A stretch of 64,000 bases of DNA from Achatina immaculata (lineage: Eukaryota > Mollusca > Gastropoda > Stylommatophora > Achatinidae): positions 48,278,574 through 48,342,573 of the forward strand of contig CM019696.1 of the NCBI GenBank assembly GCA_009760885.1, written 5' to 3'. This document shows positions 1 through 11,400 of the stretch, in pieces (position 1 is the stretch's first letter; each line of letters starts with the position of its first letter). Under the pieces are notes generated by a model, which searched no databases, had not been told where the DNA came from, and saw only the letters and a list, made by a program, of their open reading frames with translations. Position numbers and translations under genes: made by a program.

Positions 1-337
1 TAAGTGTGTATCATTTGCTCAAGTAACTGTAAAATATTTACTTGAAAAAAAAATTATTAATCAAAACTTTTTATTGTGACTTGTCAGAGTATGATGGGAT
101 AGGAAATGAAAGTATCATTTTTACTCAGATTAGTCACTTTTCCAAGTAAGTGTTACAAGTCTCAAAAGGTTTACTTCAAAAAAAAAAAAAACATGCCCTA
201 TGTGATTATTACTGCCAAAAATACAATGGCATGCTTTTGGCCTTTGTTCACTACAACTAAATATATGTTTATGCTCGTGTATGTGCACATACACATATTT
301 TTTTCATCACATTTGCATTGTGTCACACAGTAGAAGG

Positions 338-580
338 GGTGTCTGAGTGCCGAAGTGGTTTGTGCACCAGTCTCTCAAGGCGGAGATTGTGAGTTCAAAT
401 CTGGCTGGAGGCACCCCAGTCACCCAGATGTAGAAATGGGTACCTGACTTCTTCTGGAGTTGGGGAAGGAAAGGCAGCCAGGTGTGATGCTGACCACATC
501 ACCCTGTAGTGTGCTGACAGGTCAAGGACAATATGAGCACTAGCACCATGTGCCTCTGAGGCATGACTTTACCTTACACT
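338..580 (+). repeat. tRNA-derived SINE with well-preserved tRNA-like head
   Basis: Positions 338-415 resemble a class II (Leu/Ser-like) tRNA. The first seven bases GGTGTCT can pair with AGGCACC at 409-415, with one G-T pair. An A-box-like TGCCGAAGTGG and a B-box-like GAGTTCAAATC are present. A non-tRNA body follows (GATGTAGAAATGGGTACCTG and onward) to about 580. The tail (CAGCCAGGTGTGATG ... GTGCTGACAGGTCAAGG) recurs in decayed form near 3880-3960. The joined head and unrelated body, plus a second copy, point to a SINE with an internal Pol III promoter rather than a working tRNA gene. It lies in the intron upstream of the first visible SSR3 exon. Confidence 0.7.
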
Positions 581-911
581 ATTAGATACATCAACAAATT
601 GATCTGCAGAGACCATTACACACAGTCTTCTAGCATCGAACAAGGAACATCACTCTCAACAAACACTTTTCACGGAGTGACTGCGGAATATATATCATGC
701 ATTTCAGAAAATTAAAAGAAAATACTAATAAAGAAATGAGTTTGAACAAGTTTTACTGTAAATACAACTTCTCTTCTACATCTTCTCTGTGTCTCTGAGA
801 CTGTTTCTTTGCTATCTGTTCCTCTAGGAGTTTCCTGTAGTTGTTCTATTCTTACATTGTTTACCATCAGCATTGTTAGTCTTACTCTGTTTAATTGTCT
901 ATGTCTGACAG

Positions 912-3900
912 GATTGCTTTGAAAAGAGAAGACGCCGTTGCCAAAGAGATGATGAAGAAATTTGCTGATGATAAAAGAATGACAAAGAAGGAGAAAGATG
1001 AGAGGTAAGCTCCGGCAAGATCTCAGATTGCTGCAGTAACCCCAGCAGGGTCTCACTTTGCTGCAATAACCCCAGCAGGGTCTCACATTGCTGCAGTAAC
1101 CCTAGCAGGGTCTCACATTGCTGCAATAACCCTAGCAGGGTCTCACATTGCTGCAATAACCCCAGCAGGGTCTCACATTGCTGCATAACCCCAGCAGGGT
1201 CTCACATTGCTGCATAACCCCAGCAGGGTCTCACATTGCTGCATAACCCCAGCAGGGTCTCACATTGCTGCATAACCCCAGCAGGGTCTCACATTGCTGC
1301 AGTAACCCCAGCAGGGTCTCACATTGCTGCATAACCCCAGCAGGGTCTCACATTGCTGCAATAACCCCAGCAGGGTCTCACATTGCTGCAATAACCCCAG
1401 CAGGGTCTCACATTGCTGTAATACCCCAGCAGGGTCTCACATTGCTGCAATAACCCCAGCAGGGTCTCACATTGCTGCAATAACCCCAGCAGGGTCTCAC
1501 ATTGCTGCAATAACCCCAGCAGGGTCTCACATTGCTGCATAACCCCAGCAGGGTCTCACATTGCTCCATAACCCCAGCAGGGTCTCACATTGCTGCATAA
1601 CCCCAGCAGGATCTCACATTGCTCCATAACCCCAGCAGGATCTCACATTGCTGCATAACCCCAGCAGGATCTCACATTGCTGCATAACCCCAGCAGGATC
1701 TCACATTGCTGCATAACCCCAGCAGGGTCTCACATTGTTGCAATAACCCCAGCAGGGTCTCACATTGCTGCAATAACCCCAGCAGGGTCTCACATTGCTC
1801 AATAACCCCAGCAGGGTCTCACATTGCTGCAGTAATCCCAGCAGGATCTCACATTGCTGCATAACCCCAGCAGGATCTCACATTGCTGCATAACCCCAGC
1901 AGGGTCTCACATTGCTGCATAACCCCAGCAGGGTCTCACATTGCTGCATAACCCCAGCAGTATTTGATGGACATAGTACTTAAAAAAGGATCCTCATCTT
2001 TGCACTCTAGACACATCCATAGGTGCTCCAGTCTCCTTTTCAGTATCTCCTTCAGCACACAATAACTCACTGATTCTGTGTTGACTGATCTCCGATGCTC
2101 ATGTCTAAACGTTCATGTTTTGCCAGTGAAGTATTTTGTCTGACCAGTGTAACAGAATAATGCACAAGCGGTGAACCCTGTGGTTTCAGTAGCCAGTCAG
2201 ATTAAGTTTTTTTGCATTAGGTCTCAGTTTTGTGCAGTATGATAAATCAGTTTTCTTATTGTTATAATAATGGCTTTGATTTATATGTTTTATAATTGCA
2301 GTTCTATCCCCACGTGCATTGGATATATCCAGTGATGATACATAAAGTCCTTATTTGTATTTGATGTGGTAAACCAGTTAGAAATACACACAATTATACA
2401 AGTATTTTCCTATGTACAAAATAACGATGACTTGTCCTAGCTCTTAGAAAGATGGCAGCCTCACCTTTCCAATAAATGTCTTTATATTTATTATAGCTTG
2501 CTTCAGCCAAGTACTGCAGGTAAACTTGTAGGTAACTGAGTCGTCTGGTCACCACATTTTCCCTCACAACCACTGTCCGTGATTGGTAGCCTATGTAGAG
2601 GTCAGCTAGTGCGCTGTGTAAGATGTTACTATAGGGGGGATTCCAGTGGGATGAGCTAGATTGATGATACAGAGGTGAAGTCAGGCATTATTACCTGCAC
2701 CCTGCCCTGCTGGTGGCTTCTTGCCTTACTTATAAGCTAGATGTTTGTGTAGGTGGACACTAGCATATCCTGATGTTTGTGTAGGTGGACACTAGCATAT
2801 CCTGATGTTTGTGTAGGTGGACACTAGCATATCCTGATGCTGTGCTGATATTGTTACTGTTCATGCTAACACTTTATGTCCATGCAAATATTAAAGAATT
2901 GTTCTGTGTCCTTCAGCGCTGACTTGTTGCCATTATTTGAGATTGAATTTTCTTTGGCATGGTTAGAGATGGTTTGGCTGTTTGTGGCAGCAGATTTTTC
3001 ACCAGGCTCTGGCTGTTGTCATCATCTTCATTTCCAGGGCAGAAATTAAGTGCCTGGGGCATCATTTTTATTGTTAGTTTGTTCATACATCCTCCCCCCA
3101 CCACCACCACCACCCAGCCCAGCTTGCAAACTTTTTTTATGACTGCCAGATTTTATACAAGAAGCAGAAAAGTTCTAGTCAACATTGCCAGACCCCTGCT
3201 GCTTGCACAACACACACTGAGTTTCTTCCATTGTGTACCCTTAGGATTTGCTTTATTTATCTGGTTGTGATGATTTTTTTTTTTTTAATGTTAATTGTTA
3301 GCATCACACGGTTTTAAAAACTCCATTTTTATACTTAGTAGAATGTAATTGTATTAGGTTCCTGTTAAGTTTAAAGTTTCATAGACTGGAAAGAAAATAT
3401 TTCAAGACTTTCTAAACACCTCAGCTGTTTCAGTTTATCTTTCAGCAAAAGAAACATGGTTTTGTTTTTTTTTTCCTTTGTACTTACTTTATTTTTCCTC
3501 GACAGAGTACTGTGGAAGAAGAACGAAGTTGCAGATTATGAAGCCACAACTTTTTCAATATTTTACAACAATGCCCTGTACTTAGCTCTGCTCATCGTCG
3601 CCTCCTTCTTCATTTTGAAAAACGTTAACCCCGTGGTGTATCCTTTTTTTTAGTTGTTTTGACGCTAAATTGGATAATATCTTGTTGAGTCACGGCGAAG
3701 TCACCCGATGACAGTTTCACTTAATAATAGCATGGTAAAAATAAGTCTCGCCCGATCACCAACATCAAAATCTACTGTGGGGAGGGGCACATGAGCCTGT
3801 TTTAGGTTGAGTTTTTATGCCTTGAAAGTGAAGTGGCTGGTGGCTGAGTTTAGACCGCAAGGTCCGGGCTGTCAGATAGGGAGAGAAGAAAAGGTGGCCA

Positions 3901-5422
3901 TGTGTGACCAGATCAGTTTTTAGTGTGCCTGCAGGTCAGGAAAACTATGGAGACTGTTACCTCCCCTGTCCTGCTTACACACACGTCTCATTGACATGGA
4001 AAGAAGGCTGCTTTCTTATATCCCCTGCTTAAATGCCAGAATATGGCAATATCAAGGACATGTTTGCTTTAAAAAATATTTAAATTGACAGTTAGAGCAG
4101 TCTTTGCTTATCAGCTTATTGATGATCTCAGCAGATATAAACAAAACCAGGACAAATAAAGTTGTCTTAGTCAGTTAGGTTCTGATAGTCTCCACTCTTC
4201 TGAGCTCACAGAACAAGTCTTCTGGACCATAGGATACTGTCAGAATTGATCAGCAAACTGTTGTTCCCGATTTCAACCTTGCTGTAGAGTTCAAGGTCAT
4301 AATAGGGCTTAACTCTTTCCATGCCTTTGGTCATTATAATGACGCTTTCGGTTTCCCATTGCATTACCAATGGTCATTATAATGATCATTGGTTTGTTTC
4401 AATAAAACAACCTGTATAACATTTAGATTGTACATATTTCGTCAGTGATTCCGGTGACACTTTTCAAAATGGCGAAAGAGTGCCTAGTTACGAGCGATGC
4501 CGAGCGAGAAAAAGGTCGAGAAGCATGGAAATTTTTCAATTTTTGACGATGTAGATAGGGGTATGGACATAGCCTATGGCCACCCTGCTGCTCTTGAATG
4601 TATTTCAAGTAGATCTAAACATATTTAGACAACTGGAGAAGTAGTTAGGAAGTGTTCAGACATTCATTCAGCGAGAATGCAACACAGAATCACAATACAA
4701 GATTGACAAGTAGATATACACATCTCGGTAAGTAGTGCAGATCTAGACTTCGCCAATGGTGAGCTGGCCACAATCAGTGTCTAAAAACATCACATTACTT
4801 CTTTTTTCCTAAAAAACTCTGCATTTATGAAATTTTCATTCATTTAGCTATACTTTGAAACATATTAAATATACGGAAGTACATGGAAATACTGTTTTCC
4901 ATTCCATTTTACAACTATACCCCCTTACAGACCAATACCCGCGTTTTTGGTCTGGTACCCAACCATACGTCTGCTTTTCTTCCTCCAGCACCGAAAGAGT
5001 TAAGAATACTGTAACAACAGTTCCCCCAGGCTCACAAAGCAAGGATTCTTCTTCTTGTATTCTTTCATTCTCAAAGTCCTGTGAGATTGTTTAGGTATGT
5101 TCAGCAGAATAGGGCAAAAAAAAAATTAGGGGACTAGTAACTATCCTAAACAAGTTCACAGAGAATAAATTATATGTTACCATGGCAGCCAATATTAGAT
5201 TGATATCTGAAACTGTGTGTGGGAAAGACTGCTTTTATCTTATAATAATGTTTAAAGGGTTATTTGAAGATGTAACATACTTGTCTGTTATCATCTTGTC
5301 AGACGTGAACCGTGTTGTCTGGTTTGGCTGATCTTTCCTTAACTAGTGCCAGTAACTACTCCTTGTCAGTTGGGTCAGCTGCTGGCTTGCTAGCTCTCTT
5401 CTCCACCAGTAGTAAAATCTAA
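912..5422 (+). CDS. SSR3: Translocon-associated protein subunit gamma (TRAP-gamma), 3' part of gene, three coding exons
   Basis: Coding exons are 912-1004, 3506-3637 and 5353-5422 (stop TAA 5420-5422), with phases that join exactly. Donors are gtaagc at 1005 and gtatcc at 3638; acceptors are gacag at 3505 and gccag at 5352. The product reads [14 protein letters not shown], then KKEKDER joined to [20 protein letters not shown], a hydrophobic segment [15 protein letters not shown], then [18 protein letters not shown] and a lysine-containing C-terminus. This is the conserved cytosolic loop and C-terminal membrane segments of TRAP-gamma, an ER membrane protein of the TRAP complex that aids Sec61-dependent translocation. 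About 98 residues are present; family members are about 185, so roughly the first half lies upstream of the window. The first exon starts in the middle of a Lys codon, so it is internal. Introns hold a 30-bp minisatellite and a TTAA-flanked MITE. Confidence 0.95.
1021..1960. repeat. Minisatellite, about 30-bp unit, about 32 copies, in SSR3 intron
   Basis: The unit is GCTGCATAACCCCAGCAGGG followed by TCTCACATT, with 29- and 30-bp variants (TGCAATAA versus TGCATAA). The array starts about 16 nt after the SSR3 donor at 1005. GGGTCTCAC and GGATCTCAC variants are clustered, suggesting local expansion of sub-blocks. Short open frames on both strands are products of the repeat. Confidence 0.97.
2741..2836. 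repeat. 32-bp tandem repeat, three copies, in SSR3 intron
   Basis: Three essentially identical copies of GATGTTTGTGTAGGTGGACA followed by CTAGCATATCCT. Their near identity suggests a recent duplication. Confidence 0.95.
3786..3990 (+). repeat. Decayed copy of the tRNA-derived SINE
   Basis: The stretch AAGGTGGCCATGTGTGACCA ... TAGTGTGCCTGCAGGTCAGG parallels the tail of the SINE at 338-580 (GGCAGCCAGGTGTGATGCTG ... TAGTGTGCTGACAGGTCAAGG). The tRNA-like head is no longer clear. Confidence 0.45.
4309..5003 (-). mobile_element. TTAA-flanked piggyBac-like MITE, copy 1
   Basis: An element of about 690 bp bounded by TTAA on both sides (4309-4312 and 5000-5003). Ends are inverted: TTAACTCTTTCC on the left and GGAAAGAG-like CCGAAAGAGTTAA on the right. 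The interior matches the copies at 41762-42439 and 44964-45656 but in reverse orientation; for example TTTTCAAAATGGCGAAAGAG here corresponds to the complement in the other two. It has no transposase frame, so it is non-autonomous. TTAA target duplication is the hallmark of the piggyBac superfamily. It lies in the last SSR3 intron. Confidence 0.85.
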
Positions 5423-5674
5423 CTTCATGATGCAGATCACCCAGGAGGAAGATGCTTGAAACCAGCCAGCTGCTACGATCATGTATACGTGAATGGCCGT
5501 ATGCACAGAATTTCTCCATTCATTTTGTTTTATCAGTGTTTCAGATTGGCTGTTTTGTTCCATTCTCAGAGTCGTGTTTTTAATATCAAAATTATGTGTG
5601 TAGTGTTCATTTTCACAAATGTGGAAGAATGTATGTGACTGTGGGTAACTAAGTAGCAGAACAAGAAATTCTCA

Positions 5675-5680
5675 AATAAA
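5675..5680 (+). terminator. Candidate SSR3 polyadenylation signal AATAAA
   Basis: AATAAA lies 253 nt after the SSR3 stop and is followed by a T/GT-rich stretch (TTTTTTGTGTTGGC around 5697-5712). This makes 5423 to about 5700 the likely 3' UTR. Confidence 0.55.
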
Positions 5681-5751
5681 AATGTTTAGTTTTATGTTTT
5701 TTGTGTTGGCTTTTTATGCTTGCTTATCACCATCATCATGAGCTGTGTATT

Positions 5752-5892
5752 TATTATAAGGTTTAAGTTTGAGAGGTTGGTATTGGAAGACCTTTGGTTA
5801 GATTTGCTGAAAACATGAAGTGGGAAAGGTGTTCATTATAAGGTGTAAGTTTGAGAGGTTGGTATTGGAAGAGCTTTGGGAAAGGTGTTGCA
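5752..5892. repeat. Two-copy tandem duplication of about 80 bp
   Basis: AAGTTTGAGAGGTTGGTATT occurs twice, at about 5766 and 5847, in a shared context (CATTATAAGG before, GGGAAAGGTGTT after). It sits just beyond the predicted SSR3 3' end. Confidence 0.85.
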
Positions 5893-6600
5893 GTTATCTG
5901 GCGCTGACATTCTCTTGATATTAAACTACATTTGCTTTTCATGGAACTATCCATAATCAAGAAAAAGGGGGTGGGGGGGAAGGAATGTCTTAGTACTGTA
6001 GAATTGAGAGTCAGTAGAAGTTTACCATTTATGACAGTAGAAATATAAGGGAGCTGGAGTTGAAGGGTAGATCCACAAACTCCGCAGCCTCTTTTGATAT
6101 GGAAAGTTTAGTGTATTATTTGTGCAAACAACACCCAATTTACTGTAAACATGGTCTTATTGATCATAAAATCGTAAACATATAACAAGGAGAGAGATTA
6201 ACACCATGACCAGATTACTACAAGACTGGTCTGATAGCTGCTGACAATTTTTTTTTCGTATTTCATTATTGTCTGGCAAAGATTGGCCAAGATCCACCTT
6301 TGTACATTTTAAAATGTGGAGCAACAACGATTTATTATATTCTTGTTCTTAAAAGTTTCTTATTCTGTTAAAAAGTTGGAGTTGTCCCTTTTAGATATTA
6401 AAGGACAGGCCTATAATTAAATTTGGAAATCAGATACACTGCTGGTGAGACTCTTCGGATGCCGCATGTGGAGTGAAGCTCCTCCCGGCCAAGGAAGAAA
6501 GTGCAGAAAAGCAATCAGGGTTGCTGTGTGGCGTTGATGTGAAAAGGTGAAAGAAAAGGATAAAGTGAAGTTTAATCTGTATGTCCAGTAGTATCGCTTT
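5893..6600. other. Intergenic sequence between the SSR3 3' end and the 107-bp array
   Basis: AT-rich sequence with a short G-run near 5970. No conserved protein, RNA gene or repeat copy was recognised. Confidence 0.5.
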
Positions 6601-6604
6601 GAGA

Positions 6605-6898
6605 GCTACACATACCACGGCACCTCTGCTCTAGAGGCCGGCCACATCCGAAATACACCTACACTGGTGAAATATGCCTAAACCAGCATGCACCAGGGGT
6701 GAAACTTGCTGGCTAGGCATGTCATGCCACCTCTGCTCTAGAGGTCGGTCAAGCCCGATATACACCCATACTGGTGAAATATGCCTAAACCGGCTCACTC
6801 CAGGGGTGAAACTTGAAGGCTACACATGCTACGGCACCTCTGCTCTAGAGGTCGGTCACATCTCAAATATGCCTAAACCGGCTCAACCCAGGGGTGGA
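6605..6898. repeat. 107-bp tandem repeat, about 2.7 copies
   Basis: The core CACCTCTGCTCTAGAGG recurs at 6621, 6728 and 6835, exactly 107 bp apart, with AAATATGCCTAAACC between copies. The core contains the palindrome CTCTAGAG. The units hold more CpG than the AT-rich flanks. No coding potential was recognised. Confidence 0.9.
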
Positions 6899-6984
6899 AG
6901 TCACTAGTGGCGAGGATTCATCCTTCTGGGCAAAAGCTTCATCCTGGTCACAACTAGGAAGGGTAGCGGCCACGACCACAAAAT

Positions 6985-7230
6985 GCTGAAGTCAGAGACA
7001 CTGGACCAGGGCAGTCTAGATGGGCAACCACCTCTCACCTGGTGGAGATGTATGCATATCCTAATTGCGCTGAGGTTTTCCGGTGAGAAAGTCCAACACT
7101 GGACTGGATGGGCAACCACCTCTCACCCGGCGATGATACATGGGTATCTCAAAACACGTTGAGGTTTTCCGGTGAGAAAGTCCAACTCTGGCCTGCGTGG
7201 GCTACCACCTCTCACCCGGCGGGGATATCC
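6985..7230. repeat. 88-bp tandem repeat, about 2.6 copies, abutting a LINE 3' end
   Basis: GGCAACCACCTCTCAC recurs at 7023 and 7111 and as GGCTACCACCTCTCACC at 7200, with TTTTCCGGTGAGAAAGTCCA between copies. It directly precedes the CT-rich tail of the LINE fragment at 7231. It may be an unrelated array or part of a composite element. Confidence 0.88.
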
Positions 7231-7530
7231 TCTCTGTCTGAACTTTAAGTGCCCAGGGCACATGGGTTTTCCGCAAGGGTTTTCCACAAATGCCTGTCCT
7301 TCGCCTTTTTTTCTGCTCTTGCCCAGGTGAGCCTTCTGTTGCTCAGCATCCTCTCTGTTGTTCTTCTCCATGTCTCTTTTGGTCTACCCTTACTTCTGTT
7401 CCCCTGTGGTGTCCATCTTAGTGCTGTTTTTGGTAGTGAGTTATCAGTCATTCGGAGCACATGTCCCAGCCATCGCCAGTGTCTTTCCTCAATAATTGCT
7501 GTCAGTGGCTTCATCTGCATCTCTGCATCA
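7231..7530 (-). mobile_element. LINE family A, 5'-truncated 3' fragment (reverse transcriptase C-terminus)
   Basis: The minus strand encodes [33 protein letters not shown] and a [14 protein letters not shown] segment, typical of the C-terminal end of non-LTR retrotransposon ORF2. It ends with CCTTAAAGTTCAGACAGAGA (consensus CCTTAAGGTTCAGAGAGA). This is one of seven copies in the window. Confidence 0.85.
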
Positions 7531-8108
7531 TCCAACTGGTGGCACCCAAATCGTATCAGCTGCAGATCAAACAGTAGACAGTGCTGCTGACCACAGATCC
7601 AAAGTCTTTAAATATTCTCACGCTCTGCCCATCTTTACACTTGACCACATCTCCGATTACGTCCGCAAGTTTTAAATTTGGCTTGCTCACAACTTCTTGT
7701 TACAGCTCACAACTACTTGTTACAGCGTCTAGGTTCTAAGAACACAAATTAATAACCAGCTTTATATTTATTGTTTCTTCAATTTTAATTCCAGATTTTA
7801 AAATTTAGAACTAAATAAATAAAATACATAATATATTCACAGAAAACTTAAGCGAACAATAATGTGCAGTAATTATTCGGATAAATGTTCAGCTAACAAA
7901 AAGTCTTCCTTAGATAAAGAAAACATCAGATGAAACAACTTTCTAATTCATATAAATGAAAACAACTTGAAACAAACAAGCAGTTGTCATATTTCATCTG
8001 AAAAAAAAAAAAATGAAATGGTATGGATTTACTTGAACTGAAAGAAACAAATAAAAGTAATCCCTTCAAACAAATGGGACAATAAACCAACTTGCAAAAT
8101 AAACTTTT

Positions 8109-8114
8109 TTTATT
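8109..8114 (-). terminator. Candidate ANKRD49 polyadenylation signal
   Basis: The plus-strand TTTATT gives AATAAA on the minus strand, about 340 nt beyond the ANKRD49 stop. It is the nearest such hexamer downstream of the stop. No cleavage-site evidence is visible. Confidence 0.35.
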
Positions 8115-8199
8115 TTCATAACAAGACAACCCAACCGGTTCTTGAAATGAAACTGTGACATTCCAGATTTCTTTTTTCATAAATAAAAATTATCTATAT

Positions 8200-8280
8200 C
8201 TTCCTAATTACACACCTGAGCCTCATTTGTACAAGTATTTATAATCTCTAATTACACACCTGAGCCTCATTTGTATTTAC
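8200..8280. repeat. Two-copy repeat of about 43 bp in the ANKRD49 3' UTR region
   Basis: TAATTACACACCTGAGCCTC followed by ATTTGTA occurs twice in succession. Confidence 0.85.
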
Positions 8281-8450
8281 ATTCTGTAATTACATACATA
8301 TTTCCTCCAACCAAATTAAGTTCTATAAAATTGCTGATTAATCATTTTTTCTCATTGAATTTACTAGCTGGAGTTTTCTCTAGTGGGAGAAAGAAAGCAG
8401 CCATGAAATAAATTGAAACTAAACATTGCTCACTACCTTGTAAAAACTGT

Positions 8451-11400
8451 TTACGGAGTATACTCGTAATATGGAGATTCTTTCAGCACATTTGCACAGT
8501 CTTCCACCAAGTCGAATAACCTGTAATGTGGACTACATCGCTGGCAGATATCTTGAGCTGTTTCTCCTGCCGCAGACCTTATGCTCGTATCAATACTGGG
8601 ATCTGTAAGAAGCAGCTCCAGCATCTGTCCATTTTCGGGCTCGGAAGCGGCCATGTGTAGAGGAGTCAGTCCACCATTTGTTCTTGCATTGACATCGGCG
8701 CCACAGTTTATCAAAATCTGAGCAGTTTCCACGGAATTCCATCTTGCAGCACTGTGGAGCGGCTGCCATCCATCTGCCGTCTGCCCTGCTACGTCTGCAC
8801 CATGGGACAGGAGAAACTGGGGAGGATTTTTTTTTTTCATTTGTCAGTTTATTCATAATACAAGTTACGTTATCCTAAGTTGAGATAAAAGTTTCTAAAA
8901 AAAATAAAAATAACATTTTTAGGACCATCGTTACATTTGAGACAAATCTGCATGTGTTCTACCTCCTCTTTGGAAGAAGGATCTTGGGACAACTGCACAT
9001 ACTCTGTAGCGCTTTTGAGAATCACTGACTGGAAAATGAAGCAGTAGGGAATAGAACACTCTGCATTTGATAAAAAAAAACTTTGTTGCAGTCAGTTTCA
9101 GCTGCTAGTGTCCAGCGTGAATATGATAAAACACAGCCAGGACTAGAGTTACACTTGGGCCAACCGAGGCACAGATCTCAGAGGATAAAGTCACAGAATT
9201 TGACTTTTCTGATTCCTGGCTTTACAATTTTTTTCACTGTCTTCCCCCTTGTTGAGGTTTTTCACCTGTGTCTTTCTTTCATTCCCTGGAGAAGCGAGAT
9301 CAGGTTCTGTGTGCAACAACAGCTGGACAAACAGCTTCAAGACAGTTCCATGGAGACACCCTGGCTTTGGGATGAGAAACCTGATAAGTGTTTCAACAAT
9401 GTCCGTTCTCTGCCACCTGCAGTGTGCTGGCACTGTTGTCAACATTCTGGTAGCCACTGCTGTAGAGACCCATAGACTTATAATTTTCTTGACCTGCTGG
9501 TTTCACATCAGAATTTCCTCATTTCTCCCCCCCCCCCAAAGCAGTGCTCTCCATGTTCCCTTCATCATCCTGACAAGCCAAGTGTGGCCACAGACCAAGG
9601 TCTCGGCTCCACCTACTGACAGGTATGAAATTCCAAAAGCTGGAAGGCCTGTTTTTAGGGTAGTACTCTGTGCTTGTCATTTTTGCCCACAGGTGAGTGA
9701 GTTTTCTTAGCATACAGAGAATTCTGTCTGTTTGACACTCCTGCAACAGACAAGAGGTTCTAGAAGACTTCTCAGTACTATGCCCCCTCTTTCTCATACA
9801 GAAAGTTTTGTTCTGTGACTTATAAAAGGATGAAATTAAACTTTTTAACGGTCACAGTCGATTGCAGTCACATCCAATGTTCCCTTTCTCACAGTGACTG
9901 TTAAGTGTGTTCATATCACAACTGTTCCTTGGGTAGCACAGAATGAATGTTAACATGGTGTATAAAATCACAGAATGTAAATGTTAACATAAAAGTCACA
10001 GAATATGAATGTTACAAGTATAATGCTAACACAGCAGAAATAATGCCACAGCCACAAAACCTGAATATATTGACAGGTCAAGATGAACCTTTAATTTAAC
10101 TAAACAATAGTTAGACTGCTAAAGCAAGCTTTTTTTTTTTCAGGTAATAAATGACCAAATGTTGTATTCTGCCTTTCATATGCCAGACAAAAAACAAAAA
10201 TGAAGAGAAATAATGAGAGATCACATACTATCAGTGGAGAAAGAAAATTTTTTTTTAAAAAGGGCATCGTTGAAAGTATGAAATCTGTACCTTGGCTTTC
10301 AAGCATCCAGCATAGCACCTTCCTTGTTGATATATAACTTGGCTTTAAAGCATCCAATGTAGCAACTTCTTTATTAATATAGACTACAATATAACTTGAA
10401 CAAATAAAACAGTATACCAAACAAGAAAACACTTGTGGATACCAACACTTGGCACTGAGTTGAAGGACAAGAGTCCACAGCCACACAGATCTATACAGAG
10501 CACATATAATTGATGCAAATAGTCCACAGTCATATGGATCTATACAGAGCACATATAATTGATGCAAATAGTCCGCAGTCATATGGATCTATACAGAGCA
10601 CATATAATTGATGCAAATAGTCCACAGTCATATGGATCTATACAGAGCGCATACAACTGATGCAAAGAGTCCACAGTCACACAGATCTATACAGAGCACA
10701 TATAACTGATGGAGATCAGTAACACAGCTCAAACGGTCTAAAAAGATCTAGCACTGAATGGTCAAAACATACCTTTGCCATTTCCTCATGATTGTTATAT
10801 GATGCTCTGTGGAGTGGGGTATACATGTCACTATCTCGTGAGCCTACCAGATCTGGGTCAGTGGTCAAAAGTTCACTGGCAACATCCAGATGATTATTCT
10901 CTGCTGCCCACAAGATTCTTTTTGCGGGATCGTCTGAAATGACGACAAAATTATTTTAACAACAACTGCAAACATTTACAAATGTCGTCATCCAGAACTC
11001 GTGTACATTTAGAAGCAAGTGACGACACATAAACCAGAAGCTGGAAGTTTATTGTAATATTTCAGCTCACATTTCAAGCACTTACTAAAAGTAAATAGAA
11101 ATGGGCATCATCTTTCCAATCCAAACAGGCGCTGATATCTGCATAGATGTACAAAAACTAATATCACCCATCTCATGTTGATAACCATCCTTTCATCATC
11201 ATCTCGTGCCATCTCCCCATGGAAGGTTGACTGTAATGAATCTCTACTCTGCTGTTTCTTGTCTTCATAGTGCACTTAGTCAAGCTGGTTCCTGTCCATC
11301 TCTTGATGTTGTTCACTCATCTGTGTCCACTGTTGTCCTCTTGTTCTCTTCTGTTTGATCTTGCTCTCAAGAAATGTCTTCAGTATATAGTATTATGCCT

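Noticed and set aside
338..415. Functional tRNA-Leu/Ser gene
   Set aside because: A convincing anticodon arm was not found, and the head continues into a SINE body found elsewhere in the window.
9083..9797. Overlapping frames of about 90-150 codons in the ANKRD49 intron
   Set aside because: No recognisable motif and overlapping frames on both strands. I see no splice-supported extension.
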